A program made the position numbers and the translations under genes. The notes below the pieces were generated by a model. It had not been told where the DNA came from and searched no databases. It was given only the letters and a program-made list of their open reading frames with translations. 64,000 bases of DNA from Pardosa pseudoannulata (Eukaryota > Arthropoda > Arachnida > Araneae > Lycosidae). This document shows positions 10,808 to 22,277 of the stretch, piece by piece. The stretch's first letter is position 1. Each line of letters starts with the position of its first letter. Where the stretch lies: the NCBI GenBank assembly GCA_032207245.1, contig CM063510.1, forward strand, positions 43,742,556-43,806,555, read 5' to 3'.

Positions 10808-12424
10808 CAGTGGGGGACTAAGGCTGAAGCGGGCCCTAGGCAACATTGTAATACCGGGCCTATTTTTCAGTCATGACACGTACTTTGCGCTTGGTAGTTT
10901 GGTTTTAAAGCATATAGTATGTAGTTCTATTTAATTATCGTATTCCAAGAAAAAAAAAAGGAAAAAAATATATACGTGTACAAAAATTAAATAAACATGA
11001 TTTATTAAAACAAGCAATACTTAAGCAATACCCAGATTGATTAGTTATATTGCCTTTTTTCTCACTTTTAATTCTGCAAACTCGCCAATTAGTTTGTCAT
11101 AATTAATAGAGTTATTTAATAACTCTTTTTCTATATAAAGTAATGATAAACTATTTAATTTTTGTTGGCCTAATGTGGATCTTAAAAAAATTTTTATTCT
11201 GGCCATTACTGAGAATGATCTTTTACCAGCTTGCATTGCTTATTGGAACACATCAACTTGTAAATTTACTTAAAACTTCGTTTTTAGGTTTTATTGCCTT
11301 TTTTTTTTTATTATTGCTGTTTTTTATAGTGAAGTATCATTTTCTGTACCTTTTGGCTATTTTTCTATTAATTTTTCATTTTCCAATATTTTGGGTATCG
11401 TATCATTCCGCTACTTTGCTCTCGTTTATTTTTACTTTGCGTAATGTTTTGTCTTGTTTTATGTTTATAAAAATAAAAAAAACTGAAAGATGCTTAATAA
11501 AAATTTTAAAATTTTATAAAACTCAAAAATATATCTTTTTGTTAGTGTTGTCACTTTTTGTTTATTTTTAATTGGTGTACCAAGTTGCAACTTTTATACT
11601 GTCCCTATTATTATTATTGTACTACTTTTTTATTATTTCTGAGCTTCATGTTGTTGAATCTATGCATTGCTGTTAACCATACCTAATGGTCATTGTCAAG
11701 GTTACAGTCTAATTATCCCCTAATTAGACAACGCGTTGTTTACTCATAATTTTTTACAAGAACGTCCTCACCTGTTCACGTCCTTGTGAGCTGGAGTGTA
11801 TTAAATTTTTGTTTGGATCACTTTTTGCCTAGAGGCCTAAATTTATGTTTTGTTCTGCTTACGTTCGGAGGTCAAAGTGAAGACCTTGCACTTCGTTAGG
11901 TACTCCGTTAAACCCAATTACACCTTGATTTCTTATTTGAAAGGGTTAAATAAATTCTTCTTATGTTTAAATTAGGGAATGTTGCAATAATATTATTTTC
12001 TTGAATAAATGACCACATGAATACAAACGAAATAATATTTTCTTTACTTATAAAAGTCTTAAATTGTAATACTTTATTTTTCAGTTCTGCTAGGTTTAAA
12101 TCTTGTTCATAACATTTTAATTCCTCTATTGAAGAGTCACTAACATCACTATCATGAAAAATTGTTTTGAATTTATTGTTAATAGTTTTGATAAGCGCGA
12201 GGCTCGATCGTATTTACACACATCGACACTCGCGGGCGTGGATGCATAAGCACGGGAACGCTCGTCCACACTTGTCGACTTTATCAATCAACGATTCGGC
12301 ATAATTTGGATACGTTTCAGCAATAATTATGAATATCACGTTTTTCTGTTAAATAAAAATTAAAAACCTAATTTTACTGGCCCTAGGCACGTGCCTAGGT
12401 TGCCTAGGCCTTAGTCCGCCCCTG
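10808..12424 (-). mobile_element. hAT transposon, 1,617 bp, with 8-bp target duplication
   Basis: The element begins CAGTGGGGGACTAAGGC and ends with the inverted GCCTTAGTCCGCCCCTG, and is flanked on both sides by GTTAAAGG (10800-10807 and 12425-12432). An 8-bp duplication with CAG...CTG ends is diagnostic of hAT. A transposase remnant on the minus strand supports this. It is shorter than autonomous hATs (2.5-5 kb), so it is internally deleted or decayed. A second, shorter copy is at 33865-34669. Confidence 0.9.
11045..11236 (-). pseudogene. hAT transposase C-terminal dimerisation remnant
   Basis: The minus-strand frame contains KRSFSVMARIKIFLRSTLGQ, followed by LNSLSLLYIEKELL and a terminal FAELKVRKK. 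This is the pattern of the hATC dimerisation domain (a [AE]RSFS-x-[LM]-x-RIK-x-[YF]LRST core and a short helix after it). In the copy at 33865 the same SFSVMARIK string occurs. The rest of the transposase is not readable in a continuous frame. Confidence 0.75.
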
Positions 12425-12794
12425 GTTAAAGGTGAAATGGTAAAATAAAAGGTTCATACCATTGTGGTAGAATTATTTTACATATATTAAGAGGTAGGTG
12501 TTTCATATCAATACTTCGCCTGTATATAATCTTGCATCACCATTAAATAAGTAAGTGTGCCGTAATATGCAATAATTTATTATTATTTTAATGAAAGCGT
12601 ATACATTACTTACCCTTTTTTTTTTTTTTTTTGCTTTAAAATAAATTTTTAAAAAGTTGCCTTATAGACGTATTATAGTAACGATATTCAACAATCAGAC
12701 GATATCGTTGTGGGGTGAAGAAATATTGTTTTTCTAGACTTACAGAATAGAGAAAATAAAGCCGATTTTTTTTCACTACCAATTTTAGGTTTGT

Positions 12795-12962
12795 TTTGAT
12801 TTGGTCTCGACCGCTACGGTCCACTTTGTTAGCTATACGAGGCTTAAAGAGATCGGGACCTACTTCTTAAAGCCGACTACAAACAGCTAGAAACATTCAT
12901 ACCAGGAGTTGATTCACACTCACGAAGTTCGGTAAAAAACAGAGCTTTCGGTCATCGTTCGG
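12795..12962 (-). mobile_element. SINE family A, diverged copy
   Basis: The minus-strand element includes the 3' body (CGCTACGGTCCACTTTGTTA, ATCGGGACCTACTTCTTAAA) and a rearranged head ending TCGGTCATCGTTCGG. The B box is poorly preserved. Confidence 0.6.
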
Positions 12963-13057
12963 CACTGTCCATTCCAAAGTCTACGAGGAAAATTCGACAA
13001 TTGGAGAAATGATGAAGCATAAGACTTGGTAAGGTGACTGAGAGGGTATTTCTCTTT

Positions 13058-13225
13058 TGATTGGTTTGGAGTGCTACGGTCTACTTTTTGCAACACGAGG
13101 GCTAATAAGACCGGGACCTACAGCTTAAAGCCGATTCCGAACGGCTATGAACATTCATGCCACTGCGGGATTCGAACTCATGAACTCCGGTACCGAAGGC
13201 CAGCACCCTAACCAATCGGCCATCG
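13058..13225 (-). mobile_element. SINE family A, nearly full-length
   Basis: Read on the minus strand, the head GATGGCCGATTGGTTAGGGT and B box GTTCGAATCC are followed by TTCGGAATCGGCTTTAAGC, then TCTTATTAGCCCTCGTG, and it ends CACTCCAAACCAA. The open frames overlapping here are SINE translations. Confidence 0.85.
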
Positions 13226-13461
13226 TTCTCTTCTGAGTGGAAACGAGTAAAATACTTGTCCAAACACCATAACGGTAATGTTTTTCTCCGATAGAGAGTT
13301 AATAGAGGCAGTTGTTCCTTTGGAATATCACAGCAACATCACCGCATTTACTTTTGGATAACGTTTGAATTAGATACCTTGTTCGTTTGAGAAAAATTCT
13401 TCAGAGGCTCTGGGCTCTATATCACATAAAACTTTTAAGAAAGTAAATAAATTTATATGTA

Positions 13462-14191
13462 CGAGGCGCATCCAGAAAGTAAGTTTCTCTATTTAAAAGA
13501 AAAAAAGAACTCGCACTTTCATTGACTTATTTATTGGCAACAAGTACAGCAATGTTTCAGCTATTTTTCAACATAGCCACAACCAGATTTGAGACACTTG
13601 TTGTATTGTGGGATCAACTTTTGCATACCTCTGTCGTAGAACTCTGCCGCCTGTGAATGGAACCAGCCTTCCTGTTCCAGAAGGCGGTACACATCCCTTT
13701 CCATACCGACAGCGTCTGTTTGAATTTGGTCCCGACCTAAGATACACTATGATGTCAATGCATTGACTGCTGCTTGGTTTCCGGAGTAAAGTGCGCGATC
13801 CAAGTCTCATTGCTCGTGACGATCCTGTCGAGGAACTCGTAGCCATCATCGTAATACCGTAGCAGAAATGTCAGTACTGCTTCTAAGCGTTGAATTTTGT
13901 GTTCGAGTGTCAGTTTCGGCTCATAGACCTGACAGAGCTGACGATGAATTTCAATGGGCGCAATGCTTTGTGCATTCCAGATCACCGACCGAACCTTGCA
14001 GGCGGCGGGAGAAGGAATTACAGTTTCCATTTCGGACCACTGCTACCACGCTACTAGTACGAATCGCGACTTGTCCAGCTGACATATAATTAATACCTCA
14101 TAGATCTGTTATGTACGCGCAACTGACACGGCTAATTACGTTTACTTTAAAGGGGAAAACATCGGGAAACTTACTTTCTGGATGCGCCTCG
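13462..14191 (-). mobile_element. mariner element, internally deleted, second 730-bp copy
   Basis: Same terminal repeats as the 4043 copy (CGAGGCGCATCCAGAAAGTA ... GGATGCGCCTCG), TA target duplication at 13460-13461 and 14192-14193, and identical total length. The two copies are homologous along their whole length with scattered substitutions, so both derive from one already deleted ancestor. Confidence 0.9.
13561..14030 (-). pseudogene. mariner transposase remnant, second copy
   Basis: Minus-strand translation gives PEHKIQ-type linker residues (LEHKIQRLEAVLTFLLRYYD), then RIVTSNETWIAHF, with the same Asp-to-Asn change at the first catalytic position as the 4 kb copy. The same TGA follows QQSMH. 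The frame reaches the carboxyl end (GYVEK-type ending, stop at 13561-13563) after the same internal deletion. Confidence 0.85.
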
Positions 14192-14193
14192 TA

Positions 14194-15247
14194 TATGGGA
14201 CTGACGGGTTTAATACAAATGTGTTATAAAAATTATCTCATGTCAATTTTGAAATAAACCTTAACTTTCTGTGAAATCTCAATTTCCTAAACTGAAGAGT
14301 GGACGCGAATCGACTAGTGAAAAATAGATTTTTTTTTCTTGATCTAAAGTACTTTTAACATTTTGATCTACTTTGAATATTATTCTAAGATTTATTTTTC
14401 TTATTATGGAATTGGTTTACCTGAAAAATAAATCACTACTGTTTTAAGGTTTTGGTGAGTTGACAAAGTTTGAAGACCATTGAACTAAGCCAAAAATTAT
14501 AGTTAATAATAATAATAATGGTTATAAAAAATAATAATACAAATTAGAGAATTAATTGTACCTTATGTCACAGAAGCATAAAAGATCTTGATGATGTTTA
14601 CATAATCACTTTTCTTTCTGATCACGTGATTTTAAAATATCCACCCCCTTCATCAACGGAAACAAAGAGTGGCGCGTTCGATTATGGGCTCCGGAACAAA
14701 AGGCCTCGTGTAAACGATCGGCATTGACCTTGGGATGCCCCTCCCTTGTCGGACAATGGAGACACAGTTGCCCGTTCAACGTTCGATTCAGGTGGGCTGG
14801 GGAGGGTCTCATTCTGTAATCGACTTACGACATTCCTGCATTCGAAGGGGCGATGATTCACCGATCGGTCATTTAATAGCTTTGTTATTTCTCGATAAAA
14901 ATTACTTTTCTTTTCGGACGCTTATCGGTGGCAGCAGAGCACGACACCCGACTAAATTGTTCCATTGTAATGGTTATTTATCAGGGGAATGACCCCTCAC
15001 AGCGTCTTTTGATTCACTTAATTCAAATCGTCCATTGAAGCGATCCAGTTGTGCGTGGGAAACGGGCTTTTAATATGCTCCTCAAGAGGTCAGGATGCTC
15101 AGGTCTGAGATACTGATGTTAAGATTTAATTAAAAAGATGATTTACAGCAAAAAAAACTATAAAAAATATAAACTCTTTTTTCTTTCTCTTATTCATAGT
15201 GTATGAAAAGTATTGTAATCGTCCAAACATTTTGACTAGCATATAGC
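14194..15247. other. unassigned DNA with a CpG-containing patch
   Basis: From about 14640 to 15060 base composition is near balanced with many CpGs, against an AT-rich background. Short open frames here lack recognisable domains. It may be conserved noncoding DNA or an old element; I cannot decide from sequence alone. Confidence 0.3.
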
Positions 15248-15575
15248 CTGCCATACACTGTTTAACAATAAGTATTTGGACACCTGTGATAGAAAAGAAA
15301 AACTAACTTTATTCAAAATCAATAGCTGGTAGAGCCTCCACGAGAGGCAATTACAGCGTGCACCCTCCGGGCCATACTTTCTACAAGTCTTTGTATTAGA
15401 GATAGTGGTATTGTCTTCCACTCGGCTTGGAGTAGACATACAAGTTACTTCACCAATTTTGGACGGGTAGTGCAACCCTTAATTCCGCGATCCAACTCGT
15501 CCCAGAGGTTCTCGATAGGGTTCAGGTCTGGGCTCTGGGCAGCCAGTCCATTCGATGAAACTCCACTGGCAACAT
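15248..15575 (-). pseudogene. Tc1-like transposase 3' fragment with one terminal repeat
   Basis: On the minus strand the translation reads SPDLNPIENLWDELDRGIKG, the region holding the catalytic Glu of DD34E Tc1 transposases. It continues to MARRVHAVIASRGGSTSY, a standard Tc1 carboxyl terminus. Downstream, CACTGTTTAACAATAAGTAT-type sequence inverted at about 15255-15280 fits a terminal repeat. The 5' half of the element is absent. Confidence 0.75.
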
Positions 15576-15651
15576 ACCAAGCCTTTGTTAACCTCGAAAC
15601 TTCTGAAAGGAGCAGAACTTTTTATGTTTCAATGAAACGAAACAGGCTGTT

Positions 15652-15685
<34 letters not shown>

Positions 15686-15942
15686 AAGTGTCGAAAGGTA
15701 GTATATTAACAAAGGTAAATATTTTTTTTTTTTTTACTTTTCAGACGAAATTAAATTTTTTTTTTCGACCAAGATCATCAGTGAAAAATCTGTTTAAAGT
15801 TCATTCTGAAAGCAGCAGACTTTTTGTTTGGGGATAAATCGAAAAAAAGGCTATTATAATGAAGATTTTATGTTTCGAAAAGTATTATTTCAATGATACT
15901 AAATATGTTTTTTTTTTCTTTCAGATGAAAAATCCTTGCTAA

Positions 15943-15943
<1 letters not shown>

Positions 15944-15995
<52 letters not shown>

Positions 15996-16011
15996 AGAGA
16001 GAGAGAGAGGT
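15944..16011 (+). repeat. poly-T tract followed by (GA)n
   Basis: About fifty consecutive T residues, then a short GA run, inside one unit of the T-rich array. The tract is the extreme expansion of the poly-T position present in every unit. Confidence 0.9.
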
Positions 16012-16819
16012 AGAGCGTCACGGAGAAACTTGTACAAAATTCATTTTCAAAGTAGCAGAAATTTTTGTTTCAATGATGAATCGAAAGATGGTTGTTATAA
16101 TGAATATTTAAATTTCATTAAGTACTGTGTCAACGAAACTTAAATTTTCTTTATTACTTTTAGACGAAACTTTCAGAAAAAAACTAAATTATTTTTTCCA
16201 AGCTAGAGCATCCATAAAAAACTTGTGAAAAGTTCATTCTCTTAGGAGCAGAATTTTTCGTTTTATGATGTCTCGAAAAAAAAAACTGTTTTAATGGAGG
16301 TTTTAATTCTCAATAAGTACCTATAATTTTCCTTTTAGATGAAGCTAAATATTTTTTTCTGAACTATCTAAACCTCTTGGAAAAACTTATGTAAAGTTCA
16401 TTCTAATATGAGCAACAGCTTTTTGTTATTATGATAAATCGAAAAAAAGCTGTTATAATTAAAAATTTTAACTCTCAATAGGTACTATGTCGATGAAACT
16501 AAATATTTTTTCCGAACTAGAACGTCATTGGAAAAACTTGTGTAAAGTACATTTTAAAATAAATAGAACTTTCGGTTATAATGAACAGAAAACGGTTGTT
16601 ATAATGAAGATTTTAAGTTTCGAAAGGTAGTATGTTAACGAAAGTAAATTTTTTTTTCCAGTTCAGATGAAACTAAATCCTTGTTTCCAAGCTAGAGCGT
16701 TATTGAAAAATCTGTATAAAGTTCATTCTGAAAGCAGCAGAACTTTTTGTTATTTGATGAATAAAATAAAGGATATAATGGAGATTTTAAGTCTCGAAAG
16801 GTGCTATGTCAACGAAACT

Positions 16820-17322
16820 GTTAGAAGTTGCAGCCTAATCGGCACCTTCTCAACCTCCGGTGAATCCCGACAATTTGTTTTTGTTTTGTTTAAAGTTAAC
16901 CGAGGCTTCTTAATCGCCATTTGTACAGCTGACTCTCGCTGTATGTTTGATTGTGACTTCAACTCTCACTCGACAGCTACGAACTGTGTAATTTTGTGAT
17001 TGGCTGAGTGGGAGAGGAAATTGCATGTATATATGAAATTTTATGCGATTTCTGCTGCTGGATATATAAAAGGATTGTTGGATTTTTTTTATTTATTTTT
17101 TTTTTATTTTATTTTATTTTATTTTATTTTTTTTTTTTTGTACTTGTGCATTTTTCCCGGCACGTAGGCGGACATCGTAGAATATGTTTTTTATTTTAAG
17201 ATTTAAAATAAATCTACATTTCGTTTTTAAATAGTTCGTCATTATTTTTTTATAATCACTACCAGTACCTTGCTCTGCTAAAGTACCGGTATTGAGTTGT
17301 TTGTTGCAATACCGGTAACAGA
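16820..17322. other. insertion of unknown origin within the tandem array
   Basis: The unit motif CTATGTCAACGAAACT at about 16804-16819 is interrupted, and the array resumes with AACGAAACTAAATCC at about 17345. The inserted part has a more balanced left half (16830-16990), a (TTTTA)n run near 17100-17140, and repeated ACCGGTA motifs at about 17285-17320. I could not assign it to a family. Confidence 0.45.
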
Positions 17323-17996
17323 AACTAAATAATTATTTCGGTTTAAACGAAACTAAATCCTTTTTTCTGAGCTATAGTGTCACTAAAAAACTTGTACAAA
17401 ATTCATTCTCATTGGAGCAAAACTTTTTGTTTTACAATGAATCGAAGAAAAGCTATTATAATTAAAATTTTAAGCTTCCATAGGTACTATGTTGACAAAA
17501 CTAAATATTTCATCCTTTTAGATGAAGCTAAATAATTTTGGTGCATCATTAACAAGAACAACATTAAAAAACTTGTGAAGTTCACGATAAAATGAGCTTT
17601 TGTTATTATGATGTAACGATAAAGGCCTATAATGAAGATTTTAAGCCTACAAAGCTACTGTGTCAACGAAACTAAATTTTCTTTTTTCCTCTTCAGATGA
17701 AATTAAATAATTTTTTTGAGCTAGAGAATCAATGAAACTCTTGTGTAAATTTCTTTCTCACAGAAGCAGAACTTTTTGTTTTATGAAGAACGTAAAAAAA
17801 GGCTATTATAATGAAGATTTTAAGGCTCAAAAGGTACTATATTGAAGAAACGAAATACTTTATTTTAATTTAAGACAAAATTAAATGATTTTTTTTCTGA
17901 GCGTCATAAAAAACTTCTTCAAAGTTCATTCTGAAAAAAGCAGAACATTTTGTTTTACGATGAATCGAAAGAAGTCTGTTATAATGAAGATTTTAA

Positions 17997-18713
17997 GGTG
18001 ATGGTAGACTTTCAAATTGGCTAAAATCGACCGAAAATTCGAATTTTCGATTTTAGTGAATAGTGAAAGAATATATCATTAGAAATACGGAGCAAAAAGA
18101 ATTTTTTCATTCCCATCATCTTATCATTACTTATGGGTATAATAAGCTTATCATTACTTATGGGTATAGCAATAATGACTTCAAATGCTGTTTACTCAGA
18201 AGTAAAATTTTCATGTATTACGAATGTTTAAAGTACTCTAGGCGCATTGAAAATAGATCATTATCTCTGAAATTCCAGTATTATTTACGTTAGACTGTAT
18301 AAAATAAAGTCTAGTTGAAACGGGTATGTTTTGAAGCATATAATATGTTAATTATGCATTTTAATTAACCGCTATAGCTGTTTATTCTGCAAAATATGGG
18401 TATCATCATCATAATTGTTTTATTCTCTCTATATTTTCTAAGAATTTTTAATGGAAACAATTACATTTTTTGTAAAGTCTATAAGATATAATTAAAAATT
18501 TTTTTATAATATTTTATGCAAAATTGATGCGCCTTTAGCATTTTCAATTAAGCTAATTATGAAACAATTAATAATTAATAACTCCAAAACTAATTGATAT
18601 TTTGCCTTCAAATTATTAAAATATTTATATATCAATAGTACTAATAACATAGTCAATCTTCAAGGAAATTCATTTAAAAGAAAAAAAGTTTGCTCTAAAA
18701 GTCCACTGTCGCC
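17997..18713. mobile_element. TTAA-flanked non-autonomous DNA transposon, 717 bp
   Basis: TTAA at 17993-17996 and 18714-18717 flanks inverted ends GGTGATGGTAGACTTTC and (inverted) GGCGACAGTGGACTTTT, 13 of 17 matching. The host unit sequence TTTTAAG/GTCTCGAAAGG is restored if the element and one TTAA are removed. TTAA targets are used by piggyBac and Kolobok elements; no transposase remnant lets me choose. A 28-bp tandem duplication with CTTATCATTACTTATGGGTA sits at about 18118-18173. Confidence 0.75.
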
Positions 18714-18735
18714 TTAAGTCTCGAAAGGTACTATG

Positions 18736-19593
18736 TTCCCCTTAACATTGTAGTGATTATAAAAGACTCTCAACATTTCCCTCTTGAACATCCTGGTCGA
18801 AGAACGCGCCGTCGATCTTCGAGCTGTTAGTATAAATAATTAAATGCACACCGGCTATTCACCCACTTTATTCGGGCCTTTTGATTGAAAGATTCCGAGG
18901 AGATCAATGGCAACAGTTGAATGTGCATCGCTGGACCACGTACGCATTCAAATGAAGCTATTGTCTACCAGACGCGTTTCTAAAAGACATGTCAGAGAAT
19001 CGATAGCATTCAGAAGAAGGTCCGAGATTTTTTTTCCCTTCGTATAATTATAATAAGGTTATTAAAGGCATAAAAAGAGGGTATTTTCCGTAGAGAATCG
19101 ACAAAAGGTCACGTAGGCAACATGCGTCTCTTTATTTTTCGAATCTTTTTAATGTCTGATTCCTGTTCGTGTAGTAACTGATAATAGTTTGGTAGCAATG
19201 AAAGAGAAATTTCCCACGATGAAGAGCAAAGGTTTACCGTGACCGTCCTAAATCGTCATCAATGGTAGGGGCGTAATTTGGCCTTTTCAACGGAGGGGGT
19301 AAAATTGAATAAGAAATTTAAAATATGAATATAACCTCAAAGATTTGGAGGGACAAAACAGCAAAACTATCCTTCCTTTAAAAATCCTGATGGGGGAGGG
19401 AGGACATTTGACTCCTTTGCCTTTTCCAAATTACGGTGATCTAAGGCAGTTCGCTTCTAGAACAGGGAAAGCCAAACAGTAGTTTCTGGTGGAAATCACG
19501 AAATATTGAATATAATATTATTCAATTCATTTACTGATTATAACTGTTTATGCACATTTAAAAGTTTTTAACTGCTCTAGTGTTAATTTATGA
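18736..19593. other. unassigned mixed-composition DNA
   Basis: The stretch from about 18770 to 19050 has balanced composition with CpGs and resembles unique, perhaps conserved, sequence. No coding frame is recognisable. Just before the next element, CTAGTGTTAAT at 19577-19587 forms an inverted pair with ATTAACACTAG at 19593-19603. Confidence 0.3.
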
Positions 19594-20891
19594 TTAACAC
19601 TAGATTTACGGGCGTTTCTATCTCTACGAACACGCGTCAATTTGACGCATGAATGAATACATATAACAACACTCAGAAAGCAATGTAATTATACACTATA
19701 AGTAAAAAGTGGAAATATGAGATTATATTGAGGTTCACAATAATATTACTAATTCAAAAAATATTCCATTATTTTATTTTTCACTACTCGAACCAAGCAA
19801 CTAAAACCCTCAAAATCTCTTCACACTTCACATTCAGCGTTTCGTTCTTTCTGCTGTTGCTTATTGCTTGTTTCATTTTAGATAACAATATCGGACAATG
19901 GATCGAAATATTGTCGGCACATTCCTATTTATTTTTGTTGTAATATTTGCATAAGTAGAACTAATTTACTAAAAATTTTGTCTACATTACGATCGCGTCA
20001 AATTGACGCATATCCGTAAATTTAGGTTGTAACGTATCCGGTCCCTGTTTTAGGTGACACAATGAAAAATAAGGTGCGTCTGGACTAATGATTTTATTTA
20101 CACCTCTGCTATATACATCATTTTATAAATATACAAAAGAAAACAATTTCCGATTACAGGTATGTGATTAAATACACGTAGGCCTGAGTAGAGACGTGTA
20201 ATATCTAAGATCAGACTCTGCCGAAATATTGATGATCCGACAGAAGAAACAATTCGGTAGCTCTCGCGAAAGTTCACTGAAGTAATGGTAGAATATCAAA
20301 GCACAGTTAGAGTTCCGAAGGGAAATATGCAAGCAATCCTGAAGAGGATTATATTAAAAAAGAAAACTCAATGCACAGGGTATCGTTTCAATCTCAGCAA
20401 GAGATATATCCCAAGACGGGATTTCGCTAAATAAAACTCTCCGATGGAGAGACTGGTCATCGACCTCTGATTTAGCTGGTTGCTAATAAACTAACTTCTA
20501 TAAAAAACAAATCTTCTCTCGCCTCTTTCTAGAGGACGGGCCTCTAAGACAGGGGCTTCACCCACAATTTCATTATTGGATCATCCAGCGATGACCTCAC
20601 CTTCTACCAACTGGATTGGTCCGGGTTAAAAAATCATCGCCGCAAACCCAGGGGTGTCTGGAATTCTTAGCGGCTACATCCAAATCGTGGCAAATCCTTT
20701 GCCGTTCCGATGGTCATATCTCTGTCAGTGAAGGTTCCGGGTTGTCTGGTATATTGTTCCTCTACTATAGGGCACAACATTGTAGACATGGTGATGCCGG
20801 GGAAAATAATCCATTTGTATCCAAACAAGCGAAGTCCACCTCTCAAAGCAAAGTTCTATGATGTCGACACAACACACCGCTAAATCACTGC

Positions 20892-20949
20892 GGGGGGCGG
20901 GGGACCGGGGGGGGGGGAGGGGGGGGGGCGGGGGGCGGGGGGCGGAGGG
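20892..20949 (+). repeat. G-rich tract, quadruplex-prone
   Basis: About 58 bases composed almost wholly of G with isolated C and A, including a run of eleven G. The minus-strand polyproline frame over it is an artefact of composition. Confidence 0.9.
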
Positions 20950-20987
20950 TGGCACGCAGTTATAAGGTATACCAGATAGAAAATTTC

Positions 20988-21019
20988 AATATTTTAACAC
21001 TTAAAAGTGTTAAAATATT
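20988..21019. repeat. perfect 32-bp palindrome
   Basis: AATATTTTAACACTT, a two-base spacer, then its exact reverse complement. It lies between the G-rich tract and the (TA)n run. Confidence 0.85.
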
Positions 21020-21036
21020 AAATAGAAAATAGACTT

Positions 21037-21053
21037 ATATATATATATATATA

Positions 21054-21120
<67 letters not shown>
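21037..21120. repeat. (TA)n microsatellite
   Basis: AT dinucleotides with a single interruption. Open frames across it encode only alternating Ile and Tyr. Confidence 0.95.
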
Positions 21121-21123
<3 letters not shown>

Positions 21124-21329
21124 CTCGTTGAATGGATAAAAGTCAGTATATGAGGTAAAATAAAAATGCAAAAGGTTTTTGTAATTGTCCTTATAAAATT
21201 CGAAATGCGTCAAAATTTCACGTCCCGTAAACCTAGTGTTAAAGACTCAAATTCATTAATGCCAGAATCGTTTTTGATGATCACATTGAAAAATATCTAA
21301 AATTTAAGTTATTATGGACTACACAGAGT

Positions 21330-21434
<105 letters not shown>

Positions 21435-21517
21435 TTTAAGATACTTTGGATATTACAGCCCATTTACTTTAACACCGGTTCTCATTTTAAACATCATATA
21501 ATGCCTTTTAAGCACAA

Positions 21518-21672
21518 CGATGGCCGGTTGGTTAAGATGCTGGCCTTCGTTACCGGAGTTCGTGGGTTCGAATCCCATAATGGCATGGATGTTCGGAATC
21601 GGCTTTAAGCTGTAGGTACCGGTTTCATTACCTCTCGTGTTGAAAAAAGTCGACCATAACACTCCAAACCCA
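21518..21672 (+). mobile_element. SINE family A copy
   Basis: Head GATGGCCGGTTGGTTAAGAT, B box GTTCGAATCC, body CGGAATCGGCTTTAAGC, and 3' end TAACACTCCAAACCC. The CGTAGCCGTT part after the head is deleted. Confidence 0.8.
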
Positions 21673-22035
21673 AAAAAATGCCCTTTAATTTTTTTTTTTT
21701 AAAACTGCGTGACAAAAGATGTAATTGATGTCACATGTAAACACATTACTGTGAAAGGTAGCTTTATAAGAGATAAAAGCTATCTGTCTTAATTTCAGAC
21801 GATGTATATGCCAATAAAGTAAATTTATGGTGAGACTCGAATAATCATAAAATGTCGAGCGAAATGAGAAGGTTATAAATAATAGAAACTTCTCTAAATT
21901 TTGGAGATTTCTCTAAATTTATAGGATTGCCATGTATCTTTGTTGAGTAAGAAAGCTCATTCCTAGAAACAATAAAAATGTTGCAACTATTTTTTAGCTG
22001 TCCCTAATTCAAAATAGGTAAATATTTTTATTGTT

Positions 22036-22277
22036 ACTTATGCCCCTTGGACAAACCAATGAACCATATCATACTCGAATTAAGGCGAGGGGTGCATCTT
22101 TGGTTTTTTATCAGGTGCACTGCTAGGGTAAAAGAATGGCTTTGATGAAAGTGGATCCTCGTAATTTAGAAACAGAAAAACCCTCCCCCTTAGGCTTGGC
22201 CTGCCATTTCCAGATGTATCGCTTTAGAACTTGGAAGATATTGGACCCCGAACATATTGTACATACTCCAATAAGTA
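22036..22277 (-). mobile_element. SINE family B copy, interrupted at its 5' side
   Basis: The minus-strand type II layout is seen: the 3' tail (CCTTGGACAAACC inverted at about 22047) through the shared body (GATACATCTGGAAATGGCAG inverted near 22210). The tRNA head is missing where the pogo element begins at 22278. Confidence 0.55.

Larger units (their letters stand above)
15605..18735 (+). repeat. degenerate T-rich tandem array, about 170-bp units
   Basis: A block ordered as AGCAGAACTTTTTGTT, ATGAATCGAAAG, GTTATAATGAAGATTTTAAG, CTATGTCAACGAAACTAAAT, a poly-T stretch, AGATGAAACTAAAT, GAGCTAGAGCGTCA, AAAAACTTGTGTAAAGTTCATTCT recurs about eleven times. The AGCAGAAC landmark is near 15610, 15814, 16056, 16246, 16413, 16563, 16735, 17416, 17594, 17766 and 17940. 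Spacing is mostly 150-190 bp, varying with poly-T length. Two foreign insertions interrupt it (16820-17322 and 17997-18713). Units are quite diverged, so the array is old. Confidence 0.8.
19598..21238. mobile_element. piggyBac-like element with TTAA flanks, composite
   Basis: TTAA at 19594-19597 and 21239-21242 flanks CACTAGATTTACGGG on the left and its near-perfect inverse CCCGTAAACCTAGTG on the right. Subterminal GCGTCAATTTGACGC-type palindromes lie close to both ends (about 19633 and 21207). An extra inverted end (CCGTAAATTTAGG, about 20015-20027) occurs inside, so the core may be a 430-bp unit with additional DNA behind it. The inner part holds a G-rich tract and a (TA)n run. No transposase is readable. 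The same terminal family is at 25317-29636. Confidence 0.7.

Noticed and set aside
11143..11571. 142-codon hydrophobic plus-strand frame resembling a membrane protein
   Set aside because: It lies inside the hAT element, antisense to the transposase remnant. Its Phe/Leu content comes from T-rich sequence.
20725..20955. Polyproline-rich minus-strand frame
   Set aside because: It is the complement of the G-rich tract and has no supporting gene structure.
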